DNA of 64,000 nt from positions 345,506-409,505 of the forward strand of contig JARFXO010000005.1 of assembly GCA_029194665.1 (NCBI GenBank), in the 5' to 3' direction. The notes under the pieces are model-generated. The model ran no database searches. It saw only the letters and a list, made by a program, of their open reading frames with translations, and was not told the origin of the DNA. The DNA comes from Nitrospira sp. GTDB lineage: Bacteria; Nitrospirota; Nitrospiria; Nitrospirales; Nitrospiraceae. Shown piece by piece: positions 35,706 to 45,481 of this stretch; position 1 is the stretch's first letter, and each line of letters begins with the position of its first letter. A program made the translations under genes and the position numbers.

Positions 35706-36657
35706 TGGGAAGCGATTTGACTGCAACGAATCCGGCATCTTTCAACCACTTGACTGTCTCCGAGGCTGAATAGGTATTTCCGCCTTCCGTAAACAATAAC
35801 ATCGACACAGCAAATAAACTTGCTTCGACTGGGTACAAACCTTCGCGATCGTGGAGAAATGCGTCTTGGATGATAAATCGACCACCGGGCGTTAATGAGG
35901 CCAAGGCCCGGCGAAAGATAGTCTGATTCTCCTCGGGCGAATAAATATGCAGTACATTCGAGTACCAGATCACATCGTACATACCAGGAATTGGTTCCTT
36001 GGAGAAATCGAGCGGAAGATATGAGAGTCGCCGCCTCGCTTTGTGTGTGCCGGCGATTTCTTTGGCGACCTCAAGAGCGGGTTCTCGATCACAGACGGTC
36101 GCGTGAAGTGTTGGGTTCCTGGCGAGAAACGCCATCGCGTAGGTGCCTGGCCCTCCACCGAGGTCCAGTAGTGTTTTCGCGCGACCCATGTCAACTTGCG
36201 CAGCAATCGCCGGGGCAATCTCCAAGGTCCTATGGTGCATGGCCCACGTGAATTGTCGGCGGTAGTCCGGACTGTCGGGAACATCATGGTCGATCGGCAA
36301 GCCGCTCCGCACGGATTCCAACAGTCGTACCCAGTCCACCCAATGGCGTTCGATTAAATTCAAATAGCCACCTCGATATGCGCGATGGTCGGCATTCAGC
36401 GCTGTTGCCCCAAGCCGGCTATTCTTATAGCTGATTCCTCTTTTCTGTAATATCCCGACCGCTGCAAGATTCCGACAGAGGATGCTCAAACCCCTTTCGC
36501 TGACCTTGAGTTCCTTGGCAAGATCAGGGATCACCCACGATCGGTCGCCGACAGTTGTAAAGAGATCCAGCTCCAGCGCGGCCAACAACACCCGCGGCAA
36601 TCGATAGGCTGAGACAGCGTCCCGAAATTCGTCGAATGTCGTGATTGGTTGGGTCAC
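35590..36657 (-). CDS. SAM-dependent O-methyltransferase (winged-helix type)
   Basis: About 355 residues. An N-terminal winged-helix dimer domain (LPRVLLAALELDLFTTVGDR) precedes the SAM motif TLLDLGGGPGTYAMAFL and DVIWYSNVLHIYS, as in hydroxyneurosporene/acetylserotonin-type methyltransferases. GTG at 36657 overlaps the upstream stop by 4 bp; the frame can start at 36687. The last 28 residues overlap the neighbour and are low-complexity, perhaps an extended tail. Acceptor unknown. Confidence 0.82.
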   Translation of the reverse strand: MTQPITTFDEFRDAVSAYRLPRVLLAALELDLFTTVGDRSWVIPDLAKELKVSERGLSILCRNLAAVGILQKRGISYKNSRLGATALNADHRAYRGGYLNLIERHWVDWVRLLESVRSGLPIDHDVPDSPDYRRQFTWAMHHRTLEIAPAIAAQVDMGRAKTLLDLGGGPGTYAMAFLARNPTLHATVCDREPALEVAKEIAGTHKARRRLSYLPLDFSKEPIPGMYDVIWYSNVLHIYSPEENQTIFRRALASLTPGGRFIIQDAFLHDREGLYPVEASLFAVSMLLFTEGGNTYSASETVKWLKDAGFVAVKSLPIKKGTEDWEGGILEASAHGPHPKTTVRRIQSRGSRRAR

Positions 36658-37091
36658 GATACGTTTCCGATTTGGCGACAGCACCACCGCAGGAGGTCTT
36701 CTACCTTAGCGCGATTCTCCAGATCGACGGGCCGTGCAAACGTGACCGCCACGAACTCATCGGTCATTTCGGTGTCTTCAACAAACCCGGACTGAAGCAG
36801 AATCGCGCGATATTTGGAAACAGCGGGCTGAAGGAAGTACTTGGCCTGTTTCGCGACTTCATCGGTTCCTAAATCCTCCGGCGTTCCTTCCGACATGAGC
36901 GCGATAACCTCGTCCATCGCCACCCCATACTGGCAAAGGACCTTCCCATCCGGCCTGACTTCTAAGAGCCAGCCGTCTCCACCAAGATCCATGACGAGCG
37001 GACCGTTGGGTTCCAATTCGTAGAACTGGGGGAAAGCCCGCATCAGGTCAGCACGAAGCTGGGTCCATGCTGAGGAAGCCGGCTCGGTCAT
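36654..37091 (-). CDS. Hypothetical protein in overlapped operon
   Basis: 145 residues from the ATG at 37091, which overlaps the TPR gene stop by 4 bp. Mixed alpha/beta, no signal, several acidic stretches (MSEGTPEDLGTDEV). No family recognised. It lies between a TPR protein and a methyltransferase in one transcript. Confidence 0.7.
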   Translation of the reverse strand: MTEPASSAWTQLRADLMRAFPQFYELEPNGPLVMDLGGDGWLLEVRPDGKVLCQYGVAMDEVIALMSEGTPEDLGTDEVAKQAKYFLQPAVSKYRAILLQSGFVEDTEMTDEFVAVTFARPVDLENRAKVEDLLRWCCRQIGNVS

Positions 37092-37912
37092 GCCTGTATC
37101 CCTCGACGAGGCCGCGACTGATACCAATCGGGGAGGCGGGCACGAAGTGTTTTGAGGCGTTGTGTGTTTTCTTCCAGTTTCGGCAGGCGATACTTACGAT
37201 CCATGTCCACCACCTGTTCGAGAAGCTCTGCTGCATCCTGCAAGCGCCCCATTTCCTCATAACATTGAGCCAGCACGTATCTGGCTCCACCGGCACGAAG
37301 CTCATCGCGTAATCGCTCGGCGACCGATTGGCTGGTCTGGCAACAGGCAATGGCTTCATCGTAGCGCTTTTGTACCAAGAACGTGCGGCCTATCATGCGC
37401 CAGGCGTCCGCGACACCACCCAGATTACTCAGCCGACGCATTAACTCCAACGACCGTTCGTAAAACTGAATCGCCTCTTCAAACTGGCCGGTTTCACGAG
37501 CCACCAAACCAAGGTCCGAAAACAGGACGGCCTGGGCCGGTTCATCATGCGTCTTGGTCATGAGGTCGAGGGCCTCCAAATAATAGGCCCGTGCCCGATC
37601 CCATTCCCCGGCATCGGCCCGGAGATTCCCCAAATTTGCCAGCGTCGTCCCGATTCCCTTTTCGTCACCGAGGACTGTTTGCAGTTCCAAGACCTCCTGA
37701 TAATGTGCCTGCGCAAAATCCCGCCGTCCGCTGACGGCACAGATGTTACCCAGGTTACCAAGGGTGGCGACCAGAGCCCGTTGATCACCGCTCAGCCGAT
37801 CATACTCTAAGGCCTTGGCGTAACAGGTATAGGCCTCCGTGTAGTATCCTCGTGAGAAGTGCTCGTTGCCTTGTCGATTCAATTCTTCGGATAGGCTGTT
37901 ACGCAATGTCAT
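37088..37912 (-). CDS. TPR protein, kinesin-light-chain-like repeats
   Basis: 274 residues of about six TPR units (RQGNEHFSRGYYTEAYTCYA, NLGNICAVSGRRDFAQAHY and others). Paralogue of the protein at 12474-13238. Overlaps both neighbours by 4 bp (37909-37912 and 37088-37091), indicating translational coupling in a four-gene operon. Probably a scaffold. Confidence 0.85.
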   Translation of the reverse strand: MTLRNSLSEELNRQGNEHFSRGYYTEAYTCYAKALEYDRLSGDQRALVATLGNLGNICAVSGRRDFAQAHYQEVLELQTVLGDEKGIGTTLANLGNLRADAGEWDRARAYYLEALDLMTKTHDEPAQAVLFSDLGLVARETGQFEEAIQFYERSLELMRRLSNLGGVADAWRMIGRTFLVQKRYDEAIACCQTSQSVAERLRDELRAGGARYVLAQCYEEMGRLQDAAELLEQVVDMDRKYRLPKLEENTQRLKTLRARLPDWYQSRPRRGIQA

Positions 37913-38511
37913 GACGTCACTGACAAGAGCTGTTCCACCTGCTGCTTGCCACCGATAAGGATGGAGCTGCCGTCTCCGACCAGCAGACTATCGAAGTTGT
38001 ATTTCAGAAGACGGCGAAGTCCCTCTCTGGCCTTTGCGAGGTCTGCATACTTTTCCCCAGGGAGCATGCGCAGGGCCCCTGGCGGTTTGCCGATCAACGC
38101 ATCTCCTACGACCAGCACACCTCGCCCCCGTTCGATAAACAACGCGGATTCTCCCGGAGACTTCTGATCCTTCAGATGGATAGCCCAAATCCCACCAGGT
38201 AATAACCCACCGTCTTTGTAGGTCGTCGTTGGTTTCACATCCATCTGGGCGGCATCAGCTTCCGGCACTCGCAGCTGACACTTGAGCTCTGCCTGATAGG
38301 CTGCAGCCTCCCGGACATGATCTCGGTTCGTGATGATGATGTAGTCGATCGGCTCATGTCGGCGGACGACCGCTCTCGCTTCGGCCGTCATCGGAGGTGG
38401 GTCTACCAAGATCTTATGTTCCCCGCTCACTAGAAGTAAGCCGTTGAAGTCGAGCTGCTTCTCGTCGGAGAACCATGACCATTGCCAGATGTCGGGCAAG
38501 ATTTGTTTCAT
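37909..38511 (-). CDS. Metallo-beta-lactamase-fold protein with degenerate metal site
   Basis: 200 residues. The fold is suggested by FNGLLLVSGEHKILVDPP at the start, the IDYIIITNRDH strand, and VLVVGDALIG late. The zinc motif HxHxDH is here ITNRDH-like: both leading His are lost, while Asp-His and the later Asp remain. Hydrolase activity is therefore doubtful. First gene of the overlapped operon down to 35590. Confidence 0.75.
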   Translation of the reverse strand: MKQILPDIWQWSWFSDEKQLDFNGLLLVSGEHKILVDPPPMTAEARAVVRRHEPIDYIIITNRDHVREAAAYQAELKCQLRVPEADAAQMDVKPTTTYKDGGLLPGGIWAIHLKDQKSPGESALFIERGRGVLVVGDALIGKPPGALRMLPGEKYADLAKAREGLRRLLKYNFDSLLVGDGSSILIGGKQQVEQLLSVTS

Positions 38512-38558
38512 AGCAGGGATCGACGGCTTATCATCGAGAATTCATGACACTACAGAAA

Positions 38559-38798
38559 TCACAGAGCCGCGATGGCGCCCTTGATTGTCCTGGCGACCTT
38601 CGTCCGGATACTCGTGTCGTTAGGCAAGTCGATCATGTCGTCTTCCGGCACAGTGATAAATTTACGATTTGAACCTTTCGTCAGCGAAATCAAGAACATG
38701 CTGTTCGAGGGTGTGACAGGAATCACGACTTGGATGGACCCGTCAATTTCCTGTACCACTTCCAGAAATTTTTGTTTCCCTTCCTCCATCTCATCCAT
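38559..38798 (-). CDS. Small hypothetical protein
   Basis: 79 residues, acidic start (MDEMEEGKQKF), then beta-type segments (IQVVIPVTPSNSMFLISL). No signal peptide. It lies 47 bp upstream of the four-gene overlapped operon on the same strand. Function unknown. Confidence 0.6.
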   Translation of the reverse strand: MDEMEEGKQKFLEVVQEIDGSIQVVIPVTPSNSMFLISLTKGSNRKFITVPEDDMIDLPNDTSIRTKVARTIKGAIAAL

Positions 38799-38961
38799 CG
38801 CTTCTTTGTCTCCTCACCATTTCATTCCTCCACTCCCCGCAGGTCGATAGGCGAGGTTTCTCCCCTGGGCGCATCGACCGAGCACCGACCTCATCTTCAT
38901 ACTGCAATCAATTCCCGCGTGCGCAGGCGGCGAGCAAGGAGAAATCTCGGCTGTCGACCTG

Positions 38962-39492
38962 TTACATCCTATTGTCGCCCGCCAACAGCTTCTCAACCTC
39001 TGCAACAATCACGTCGGCTCCCGCCAAGTCCATATTGCCGACTCGCTGCCAGCGGATGACTCCATTTTGGTCGATCACGTACACATTTGGGATAAACTTT
39101 CCCCCACCGTACAGTTTATCCGTCACCTTCGCTGGATCTAACAGGTAGGGATACGTGATCTTGACCGGGAAACCAGATAAGAATTCTCCGACCTCCCGTT
39201 TCGCATTGCCCGATGAATTGACACCCAACACCGCCACGTTCCTGCCTTGCGTAGACTCATGGACCTTCTGCAAGGCGGTCCCCTGTATCATGCAAGGCTC
39301 ACAGATGTGAAAGAGTCCCAGCACCACAACTTTACCTTTATAGGACTGGAGCGATACGGTTTCACCGGTGATAGCAGTAAGGGCGAAGGATGGGGCATTC
39401 TCTCCTACCTTGAATAATCCCGCCGCGGAAACCGGTGCCGTAGACAGTACTGAGAAGACCAGCAACCCAAACGCCAGTATCAGTCGTCTCAT
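38962..39492 (-). CDS. Periplasmic TlpA/ResA-like redoxin
   Basis: 176 residues from the ATG at 39492, which follows a GAGGAGG ribosome binding site. Signal peptide (RRLILAFGLLVFSVLSTAPVS), then a thioredoxin fold with the redox motif CEPC and the cis-Pro region FIPNVYVID. Likely thiol-disulfide exchange in the periplasm, for example in cytochrome c or protein folding. Confidence 0.88.
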   Translation of the reverse strand: MRRLILAFGLLVFSVLSTAPVSAAGLFKVGENAPSFALTAITGETVSLQSYKGKVVVLGLFHICEPCMIQGTALQKVHESTQGRNVAVLGVNSSGNAKREVGEFLSGFPVKITYPYLLDPAKVTDKLYGGGKFIPNVYVIDQNGVIRWQRVGNMDLAGADVIVAEVEKLLAGDNRM

Positions 39493-39651
39493 CACGACCT
39501 CCTCTTCAACGAACACTCATGATCTCACAAACGCTCGACCATGATGCTTGTCGTCATAGTACAACCGTTACCGCTGCTCGAACAATCAGCCATTGGATGT
39601 AGCATCCTACCATGGCAATTTTTTGAGCAGCAACCGTACGCAGAGGGAAAA

Positions 39652-40005
39652 CTAATCTTCGGCAGGGCCTTCACGCTGGTTCAACATATCCTCGAGTTGT
39701 TCCTTGGTCCTACCCCCAAATCGAACGAACTCGAGTCCAAATCGATCATCATTCTTCCAGCGGACGACGGCACGGGTGATGACAATCGGAGGCCTAGCCT
39801 CAGGAGCTTGTACACGGAGACTTAGACCGGCTCCGATAGGGGGCTGCGCATGACTCTGGATTTCACATCCGGCAATCGTGAGATTGGTCACCGTTCCATG
39901 GCCTGATCCCTCATCCCCCGTGAAGAAAGCGGGATAGTCGACCGGCACTCGACGTCTACCTCGTGGCTGCAGCGCGTTCTTGTCGTCTTTCTCTGGAGGC
40001 GTCAT
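39652..40005 (-). CDS. PilZ-domain protein
   Basis: 117 residues. A c-di-GMP-binding PilZ domain is suggested by RGRRRVPVD (Arg-rich RxxxR loop) and NLTIAGCEIQS (the (D/N)xSxxG-like strand), followed by FGLEFVRFGG near the end. Single-domain, so probably a c-di-GMP adaptor. Lies 20 bp upstream of purF on the same strand but is functionally unrelated in appearance. Confidence 0.85.
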   Translation of the reverse strand: MTPPEKDDKNALQPRGRRRVPVDYPAFFTGDEGSGHGTVTNLTIAGCEIQSHAQPPIGAGLSLRVQAPEARPPIVITRAVVRWKNDDRFGLEFVRFGGRTKEQLEDMLNQREGPAED

Positions 40006-40025
40006 GCCTTCCGCACAGAAATCAC

Positions 40026-41456
40026 TCAGTGCGCTGATTCGAACAAGCCCAGTTGAAGCTCTTCTGCGCGGGTAAATGGGATGGGATAGCGCTCCGTAAA
40101 ACAGGCCGTACAGTATTGACTGGGCGTCCTTGGAGCGGATTTCAACATGCCGTCAAGGCTGAGATACGCCAAACTGTCGGCGGTGATGTACTTGCGGATT
40201 TCTTCCGTTGAGTGATCGGAGGCGATCAGCTCTTTTTTCGTCGGTGTGTCGATTCCGTAAAAGCAGGGCGAGATGATCGGCGGTGAGCTGATCCGCATGT
40301 GGACTTCTTTCGCCCCTGCCTGTCGGATCATCTTGACGATCTTGCGGCTCGTCGTGCCACGAACCAACGAATCGTCGACGACGACCACCCGTTTCCCATC
40401 CAGCAATTCGGGCATTGCATTCAGCTTCACCTTGACACCGAAGTGGCGAATCGATTGTTCCGGCTCGATGAAGGTCCGCCCGACATAGTGGTTGCGGATC
40501 AACCCCGTTTCAAACCGGATTCCCGCCCCTTCGGAATAGCCAAGCGCGGCCGGCACACCGGAGTCGGGAACGGGAATAACGACATCGGCTGGTACCCACG
40601 ACTCCTCAGCTAACTGCCTTCCTAGCGCCTTGCGTGTAGCATAGACGGCATTTGCCCCAAAGATTCGACTGTCAGGCCTGGAAAAATAGACATATTCGAA
40701 CACACACATGGCCGGATCCTTCTTCGGAAACGGATGGTGGCTGTCGAGCCCTTGATCGCTGATGACAATCAGTTCGCCCGGCTCCACCTCTCGAACATAC
40801 TCGGCATCGAGCAAGTCAAACGCGCAGGTCTCGGAGGCCACAATCCAACTGCTGCGCAAGCGTCCGATGCACAGCGGCCTGAGGCCGTAGGGATCACGAG
40901 CGGCGATAAGACCGTTGTCGGTCATCAACACCACCGAGAACGCGCCTCGTACCTGACTCAAAGCATCGATGATCCGTGCGAGAAAAGAGTTTGCTCGCGA
41001 GTGTGCGATGAGGTGGATAATGACCTCGCTGTCGGATGTGGACTGGAAGATCGCCCCGTAGGCTTCCAATTCGTGCCGGAGCATCTGCGCATTGATGAGA
41101 TTGCCGTTGTGAGCCAAGGCCAAATTCCCGAGCGCGAAATTCACGGTCAACGGCTGAACATTCTTCAAATCGTGGCCCCCGGTAGTGGAGTAACGATTGT
41201 GACCGATGGCCATATGGCCGGGCAGTTTCTCCAGCACCGATTTGTGAAAAATGTCGGCGACCAGGCCCATGCCTTTCTGCATGAAGAATTGGTCGCCGTC
41301 TCCCGCCACGATCCCGGACGCCTCCTGTCCACGGTGCTGCAGCGCGTACAGTCCAAGGTACGTCAGATTAGCGGCTTCTTCATGGCCGTAGACACCGAAC
41401 ACAGCACATTCGTCGTGAAATTTATCGGGCGAGGCGATCGGCAGTTCTTTGATCAT
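40026..41456 (-). CDS. purF: Amidophosphoribosyltransferase
   Basis: 476 residues, first step of purine synthesis: PRPP plus glutamine to phosphoribosylamine. Glutaminase nucleophile Cys17 ([11 protein letters not shown]), implying removal or tolerance of a short propeptide. PRPP motif [16 protein letters not shown]. Cys in [15 protein letters not shown] and YCTACF match the 4Fe-4S ligands of the Bacillus-type enzyme. Follows purL by 21 bp. Confidence 0.97.
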   Translation of the reverse strand: MIKELPIASPDKFHDECAVFGVYGHEEAANLTYLGLYALQHRGQEASGIVAGDGDQFFMQKGMGLVADIFHKSVLEKLPGHMAIGHNRYSTTGGHDLKNVQPLTVNFALGNLALAHNGNLINAQMLRHELEAYGAIFQSTSDSEVIIHLIAHSRANSFLARIIDALSQVRGAFSVVLMTDNGLIAARDPYGLRPLCIGRLRSSWIVASETCAFDLLDAEYVREVEPGELIVISDQGLDSHHPFPKKDPAMCVFEYVYFSRPDSRIFGANAVYATRKALGRQLAEESWVPADVVIPVPDSGVPAALGYSEGAGIRFETGLIRNHYVGRTFIEPEQSIRHFGVKVKLNAMPELLDGKRVVVVDDSLVRGTTSRKIVKMIRQAGAKEVHMRISSPPIISPCFYGIDTPTKKELIASDHSTEEIRKYITADSLAYLSLDGMLKSAPRTPSQYCTACFTERYPIPFTRAEELQLGLFESAH

Positions 41457-41477
41457 GATTCTTCGCAGTCCACAAAA

Positions 41478-43727
41478 CTAGACTTGATTCAGCGCTCGCT
41501 CCAAAGAAAAAACCCATCGATCGTGCAACATCGCCACAGGTTGATCGATCATTGGTTCAGTCGAACCCTCGTCTCCCACAGACACGATCAGCCGTCCGCC
41601 GGTGACGGTTCCCATTATTTCAACCGGGACACCGAAACGCCTCGCATGATTGAGAATGGGCTGACGATGGGCAGGCTTTGCAGAAACCACCACTCGCGAC
41701 TGACTCTCGCCGAAAAGCACGGCGTCTTTTCGGAGCCGGCCTCTGGTCAATCTTACCACAGCACCCAGAGCCCGATCAGGTCCGGAGATACAGCTTTCCG
41801 CCAATGCAACGGCGACACCACCTTCCGAGCAATCGTGTGCGGACTGCAGCAGCCCATCACGAATCAGCGATAGCAGGCAATCATGGAGAGCCTTTTCCGT
41901 ATTTAGATTCAAATAAGGTGGCGATCCCTGTTCGCGAGCATGAGCGACCTTGAGATACTCCGATCCACCCAAATCCTCGCGTGAGGAGCCTAATAGGATA
42001 ATATCGTCGCCTTCCTGCTTAAACCACTGGGTCATCGCCCGTTCAACGTCATCGATCAGCCCGACCATGCCCAGCATGGGGGTTGGGTAAATAGAGAGCC
42101 CATTGGTTTCGTTGTAAAAGCTGACATTCCCGCTCACGATGGGGATTTGAAAATGCTCGCAGGCATCTTTCATCCCTTCGATCGCCATGGCGAACTGCCA
42201 CATGATATCCGGCCGCTCCGGGTTGCCGAAATTGAGGCAATCCGTCAGACCGATCGGCACGGCACCAGAACAGACAAGATTTCGTGCCGCCTCGGCCACG
42301 GCCAACCGGGCTCCTTCATAGGGATTCAACAGGCAATAGCGGCTGTTGCAATCCACCGTCATTGCCACAGCCTTCTTCGTGCCCTTGATGCGCACCACCG
42401 CCGCATCGGACCCCGGTCGTACCATGGTGTTCGTCCGCACCATATGGTCGTACTGCTCGTACACCCACTGCTTGCTGGCGATCGTCGGAGCCTCCAGCAA
42501 GGCTAGCAATGCTACATTCGCATCTTTCACATCGGAAATGGCGTCGTAGTTCAGGTTCGTCAGCATATCTTGATAGGCCGGCGGCTGGTAGGGCCGTTCA
42601 TATCGAGGCCCGTCGTCAGCCAATGCCTTCGCCGGAATCTCTGCGACAACCTTGCCCTGATCCAGGACACGCAAGATACCATCGGCCGTCACTTTCCCGA
42701 CCACGGCGACATCCAGATCCCACTTCCGGCAAATCTCGAGGCATTCGTCTTCCTTGCCGGCTTTCGCCACCATCAACATACGCTCTTGAGATTCAGACAA
42801 CATGATCTCATAGGGCGTCATACCAGCCTCACGCCGAGGTACGACGGTGAGATCCAACTCGATCCCATTGCCGGCGCGGGAGGCCATTTCGCAGGAAGAA
42901 CTCGTCAGCCCCGCAGCACCCATATCTTGAATCCCGACGAGCAGATCGCGTTCCATCAGTTCGAGACAGGCTTCCAGCAACAATTTCTCCGTGAAGGGAT
43001 CACCGACTTGGACGGTCGGCCGCTTCTGTTCTGATTGATCATCGAACGAATCGGACGCCATCGTTGCCCCATGAATCCCGTCGCGACCCGTCTTTGAGCC
43101 GAAATAGATCACGGGATTCCCGACGCCGGCAGCCGTGCCACGGAATATCTTGTCCTGACGGGCAAGACCGAGACAAAACACATTGACCAGCGGATTGAGG
43201 GCATAAATGTCATTGAAGACGATCTCGCCTCCCACGGTCGGAACTCCCATGCAGTTACCGTAGCCCGCAATGCCGGAGACGACCCCTTTCATGAGATGGC
43301 GATTCTTGGGCGAGTGCAATTCTCCAAATCGCAGTGAATCGAGCAGCGCGACCGGCCTCGCCCCCATGGTAAAGATGTCACGCAAAATTCCACCGACTCC
43401 CGTGGCAGCGCCCTGATAGGGCTCGATGAACGACGGATGGTTGTGCGATTCCATTTTGAAGACCACGCACAGCCCGTCGCCGATATCGACTGCTCCCGCA
43501 TTTTCGCCCGGCCCTTGCACGACACGAGGCCCGGTCGTCGGCAGTTTCTTCAGGTGCACACGCGAACTCTTGTAGGAGCAGTGCTCGGACCACATCACAG
43601 AGAACATGCCGAGCTCCGTCAGGTTGGGCTCACGCCCCAGGATGTCGACGATTTGTTGATATTCATCGCCCGTCAGATTGTGCTGGGCGATGAGGTCCTT
43701 TGTGATGAGCGGCATACCGGCCTGCAT
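41478..43727 (-). CDS. purL: FGAM synthase large subunit
   Basis: 749 residues, the short PurL that needs PurS and Pur[18 protein letters not shown] and [24 protein letters not shown] are ATP and FGAR-binding blocks. It is far from purS/purQ (38 kb, opposite strand), although it is usually adjacent. A start at 43715 (second Met) is also possible. Confidence 0.97.
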   Translation of the reverse strand: MQAGMPLITKDLIAQHNLTGDEYQQIVDILGREPNLTELGMFSVMWSEHCSYKSSRVHLKKLPTTGPRVVQGPGENAGAVDIGDGLCVVFKMESHNHPSFIEPYQGAATGVGGILRDIFTMGARPVALLDSLRFGELHSPKNRHLMKGVVSGIAGYGNCMGVPTVGGEIVFNDIYALNPLVNVFCLGLARQDKIFRGTAAGVGNPVIYFGSKTGRDGIHGATMASDSFDDQSEQKRPTVQVGDPFTEKLLLEACLELMERDLLVGIQDMGAAGLTSSSCEMASRAGNGIELDLTVVPRREAGMTPYEIMLSESQERMLMVAKAGKEDECLEICRKWDLDVAVVGKVTADGILRVLDQGKVVAEIPAKALADDGPRYERPYQPPAYQDMLTNLNYDAISDVKDANVALLALLEAPTIASKQWVYEQYDHMVRTNTMVRPGSDAAVVRIKGTKKAVAMTVDCNSRYCLLNPYEGARLAVAEAARNLVCSGAVPIGLTDCLNFGNPERPDIMWQFAMAIEGMKDACEHFQIPIVSGNVSFYNETNGLSIYPTPMLGMVGLIDDVERAMTQWFKQEGDDIILLGSSREDLGGSEYLKVAHAREQGSPPYLNLNTEKALHDCLLSLIRDGLLQSAHDCSEGGVAVALAESCISGPDRALGAVVRLTRGRLRKDAVLFGESQSRVVVSAKPAHRQPILNHARRFGVPVEIMGTVTGGRLIVSVGDEGSTEPMIDQPVAMLHDRWVFSLERALNQV

Positions 43728-43836
43728 TACGACGTCGCGGTCACAGCGAGAAAGACTTCCACGGGATATTCCGATCTATAGACTGTTCAGTGCCAGAAGA
43801 CGCATACGGCAGTCTCAAACGTTGCGCAGCATGACC

Positions 43837-43864
43837 GGCGAGGCACGAGATCTCGCGCCTCGCC
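43837..43864. repeat. 28-bp near-perfect inverted repeat
   Basis: GGCGAGGC (43837-43844), A, the palindrome CGAGATCTCG, C, then GCCTCGCC (43857-43864). Only one A/C mismatch interrupts it. It lies between purL and the upstream gene, both on the - strand. No T-run follows on either strand, so it is either a Rho-independent terminator without a U-tract, a protein site or an mRNA hairpin. Confidence 0.6.
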
Positions 43865-43899
43865 GCTGAGTTGACTTGAGATAGTAAAACCCAGTTTGT

Positions 43900-44238
43900 C
43901 TACTGTACTTCCACCTTAATGGCTGATTCAGCGGCTAAGGTTTCGTGGTCCTTATCTGCCGCCACGAGCTTAATCTCACGGGTCCCGGGTGGCATTCCCT
44001 TGACCGTCCCTTTCCATCCCTTCTGATATTCCCCATCTACGAAACAATGGACATGCGTCGCCTTGCTGCCCTTTGTCAGTTCATACTTCACTTCAACATC
44101 ACCGCCCTTCAAGAGAGCCCCCTGTGTCGGACTGATTATCTTTACCTGACTGCCGTCATCTTCCGCAGCCCAAACATTGACACCAGCACCCAAGGTCAAC
44201 AAACCAACTGCCGCCAATACTGCACCTACTCGTCCCAT
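43900..44238 (-). CDS. Secreted hypothetical protein, DUF4399-like
   Basis: 112 residues from the ATG at 44238, chosen because an AGGAGGG ribosome binding site lies 6 bp upstream. Signal peptide ending VWAAE (about residue 27). The body (VKIISPTQGALLKGGDVEVKY, THVHCFVDGEY) resembles small Ig-like DUF4399 domains. Function unknown. Confidence 0.75.
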   Translation of the reverse strand: MGRVGAVLAAVGLLTLGAGVNVWAAEDDGSQVKIISPTQGALLKGGDVEVKYELTKGSKATHVHCFVDGEYQKGWKGTVKGMPPGTREIKLVAADKDHETLAAESAIKVEVQ

Positions 44239-44600
44239 CGCGACCCTCCTCATTGTGAAAGAAATGTAAGACTGATGCGCACGAACCGACGCAATACTTT
44301 ACCGCGACCACTTTCCATCTTCAATCCTCTCCACTGAGACTACAGATCCCAGCATAACCCACCGACGATTTCAACATCGATTGGTCCAGATGAAACAACA
44401 AGGCGTCCCCTTCGATAACGGCTTTGCTGTACGCAGGACGCTGTATCGCAAGCCGATCTGCGCCGCACATAACCTTTCGTCCCACTCACCGGCACCGTTC
44501 AAATCGTCTACGACTCGCGGTGCTCTTCCAACAGCTGACTGTGGCACAGTTATCTTCGCGAGATATCCCAGCGCACTCTTGTCCTATACAGCTTGTGCAG
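44239..44600. other. Non-coding or decayed stretch
   Basis: About 360 bp between the secreted protein gene and the cupin remnant. Frames across it are short and lack start signals; it may hold further decayed material next to the cupin remnant. The promoter of the 43900 gene should lie at its left end. Confidence 0.4.
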
Positions 44601-44686
44601 GGTGGATCGGTGAACAGATCGCAGGAATAGCCCCGCCCGTGCCAGTCTTGAACGACCTGGATGGTTGGGAGACACTGGGAATTTCC
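44601..44686 (-). pseudogene. Truncated cupin gene remnant
   Basis: The - strand reads VVQDWHGRGYSCDLFTDPP, matching residues of the intact cupin at 4072-4374 (VAQDWHRRGYSCDLFTDPP), and the DNA is alignable from GAAATTC at 44686 to the end of the DPP codons. The downstream cupin motifs are absent. It lies downstream of an intact relE, as the intact cupin lies downstream of a decayed relE. Confidence 0.85.
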
Positions 44687-44809
44687 GAGGGGTGAGATAG
44701 GAAATTGAAGAAACACAGTAATGGATATGATCCCTGTTCGGCTGTCTCGTGCGCCGCACCATTCAGAGATCATTATAGCGAGACGAGCAAGGCTGTGTCC
44801 TCGAGCAGC

Positions 44810-45067
44810 TCACCGATACACTTCCTTTCGATCGTCGATCTTCACCACAAGGACGATCAGTTCCTTATCCTTAATCGTGTAGATGATCCGGTAGCTGCCT
44901 TCTCGTATACGGTAAAGATTGGTTTCTCCGGCGAGTTTCTGGATGCCCTGGGGACGAGGATTGTATTGCAGGGCTTTCAGGCGGGTGATGATTCGCTTCT
45001 GAGCCGCTTCGGCGAGCGCTTTGAGTTGACGTTCCGCAGGCGGGGCGAGAAGGACCGAGTAGGTCAT
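44810..45067 (-). CDS. RelE/ParE-superfamily toxin
   Basis: 85 residues. LKALAEAAQKRIITRLKALQYNPRPQGIQKLAG then LYRIREGSYRIIYTI and LIVLVVKIDDRKEVY are typical of RelE/ParE toxins (mRNA cleavage on the ribosome or gyrase poisoning; not resolved). It follows its antitoxin by 6 bp. An inactive copy lies at 3838-4065. Confidence 0.9.
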   Translation of the reverse strand: MTYSVLLAPPAERQLKALAEAAQKRIITRLKALQYNPRPQGIQKLAGETNLYRIREGSYRIIYTIKDKELIVLVVKIDDRKEVYR

Positions 45068-45073
45068 GGAAGC

Positions 45074-45328
45074 TTAGAAGCCGAGATCCTTCAAAATCGC
45101 CTCCAGCGGCTTGGCGCTTTTCTTTTTCGTTTCAGCGAGTGCTGCCCGGGCATCGGCAAGATCTATCCGATCTTCTAATTCCTCCAAGAGGCGCAAGTCG
45201 TCGATCGGGACCACGGCGGCAATTTCTTTCCCGCGCCGCCGAACCACGACCCGCTCCTTTCCATACGCCGCACGATTGATCGTATCCGCAAAACCTTGTC
45301 GGGCCTTACTAGCAGGAAGATGTGCCAT
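45074..45328 (-). CDS. Phd/YefM-type antitoxin
   Basis: 84 residues from the ATG at 45328 (the frame is open upstream without start signals). SKARQGFADTINRAAYGKERVVVRRRGKEIAAVVP is the Phd/YefM DNA-binding fold; the C-terminal acidic part would wrap the toxin. An AAGAAGGAACC ribosome binding site precedes it. Confidence 0.88.
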   Translation of the reverse strand: MAHLPASKARQGFADTINRAAYGKERVVVRRRGKEIAAVVPIDDLRLLEELEDRIDLADARAALAETKKKSAKPLEAILKDLGF

Positions 45329-45356
45329 GGGTTCCTTCTTTGAAAGACATCCCCTA

Positions 45357-45388
45357 TGTACTGAATGTACGAACTGTGCAAATTGTAC
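45357..45388 (-). promoter_or_regulatory. Possible antitoxin operator, three TGTAC sites
   Basis: TGTAC occurs at 45357, 45366 and 45384, spaced 9 and 18 bp, just upstream of the antitoxin start. GTAC is self-complementary, so the sites could be read from either strand. A weak TTGCAC-like -35 lies among them. Autoregulation is typical of such pairs; the assignment is inference. Confidence 0.4.
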
Positions 45389-45481
45389 TGTAGAGTCTCT
45401 TAGGCGGTCAAGGAGGGAAGTGGTAACAGTGTGAGCTTGGAGGGGACACGAACTCTTTTGTTGTGAGGTGGGGGAACTCTG

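Noticed and set aside
40734..41873. 379-codon + strand frame across purF and the end of purL
   Set aside because: Antisense shadow; composition follows the complementary purF/purL codons.
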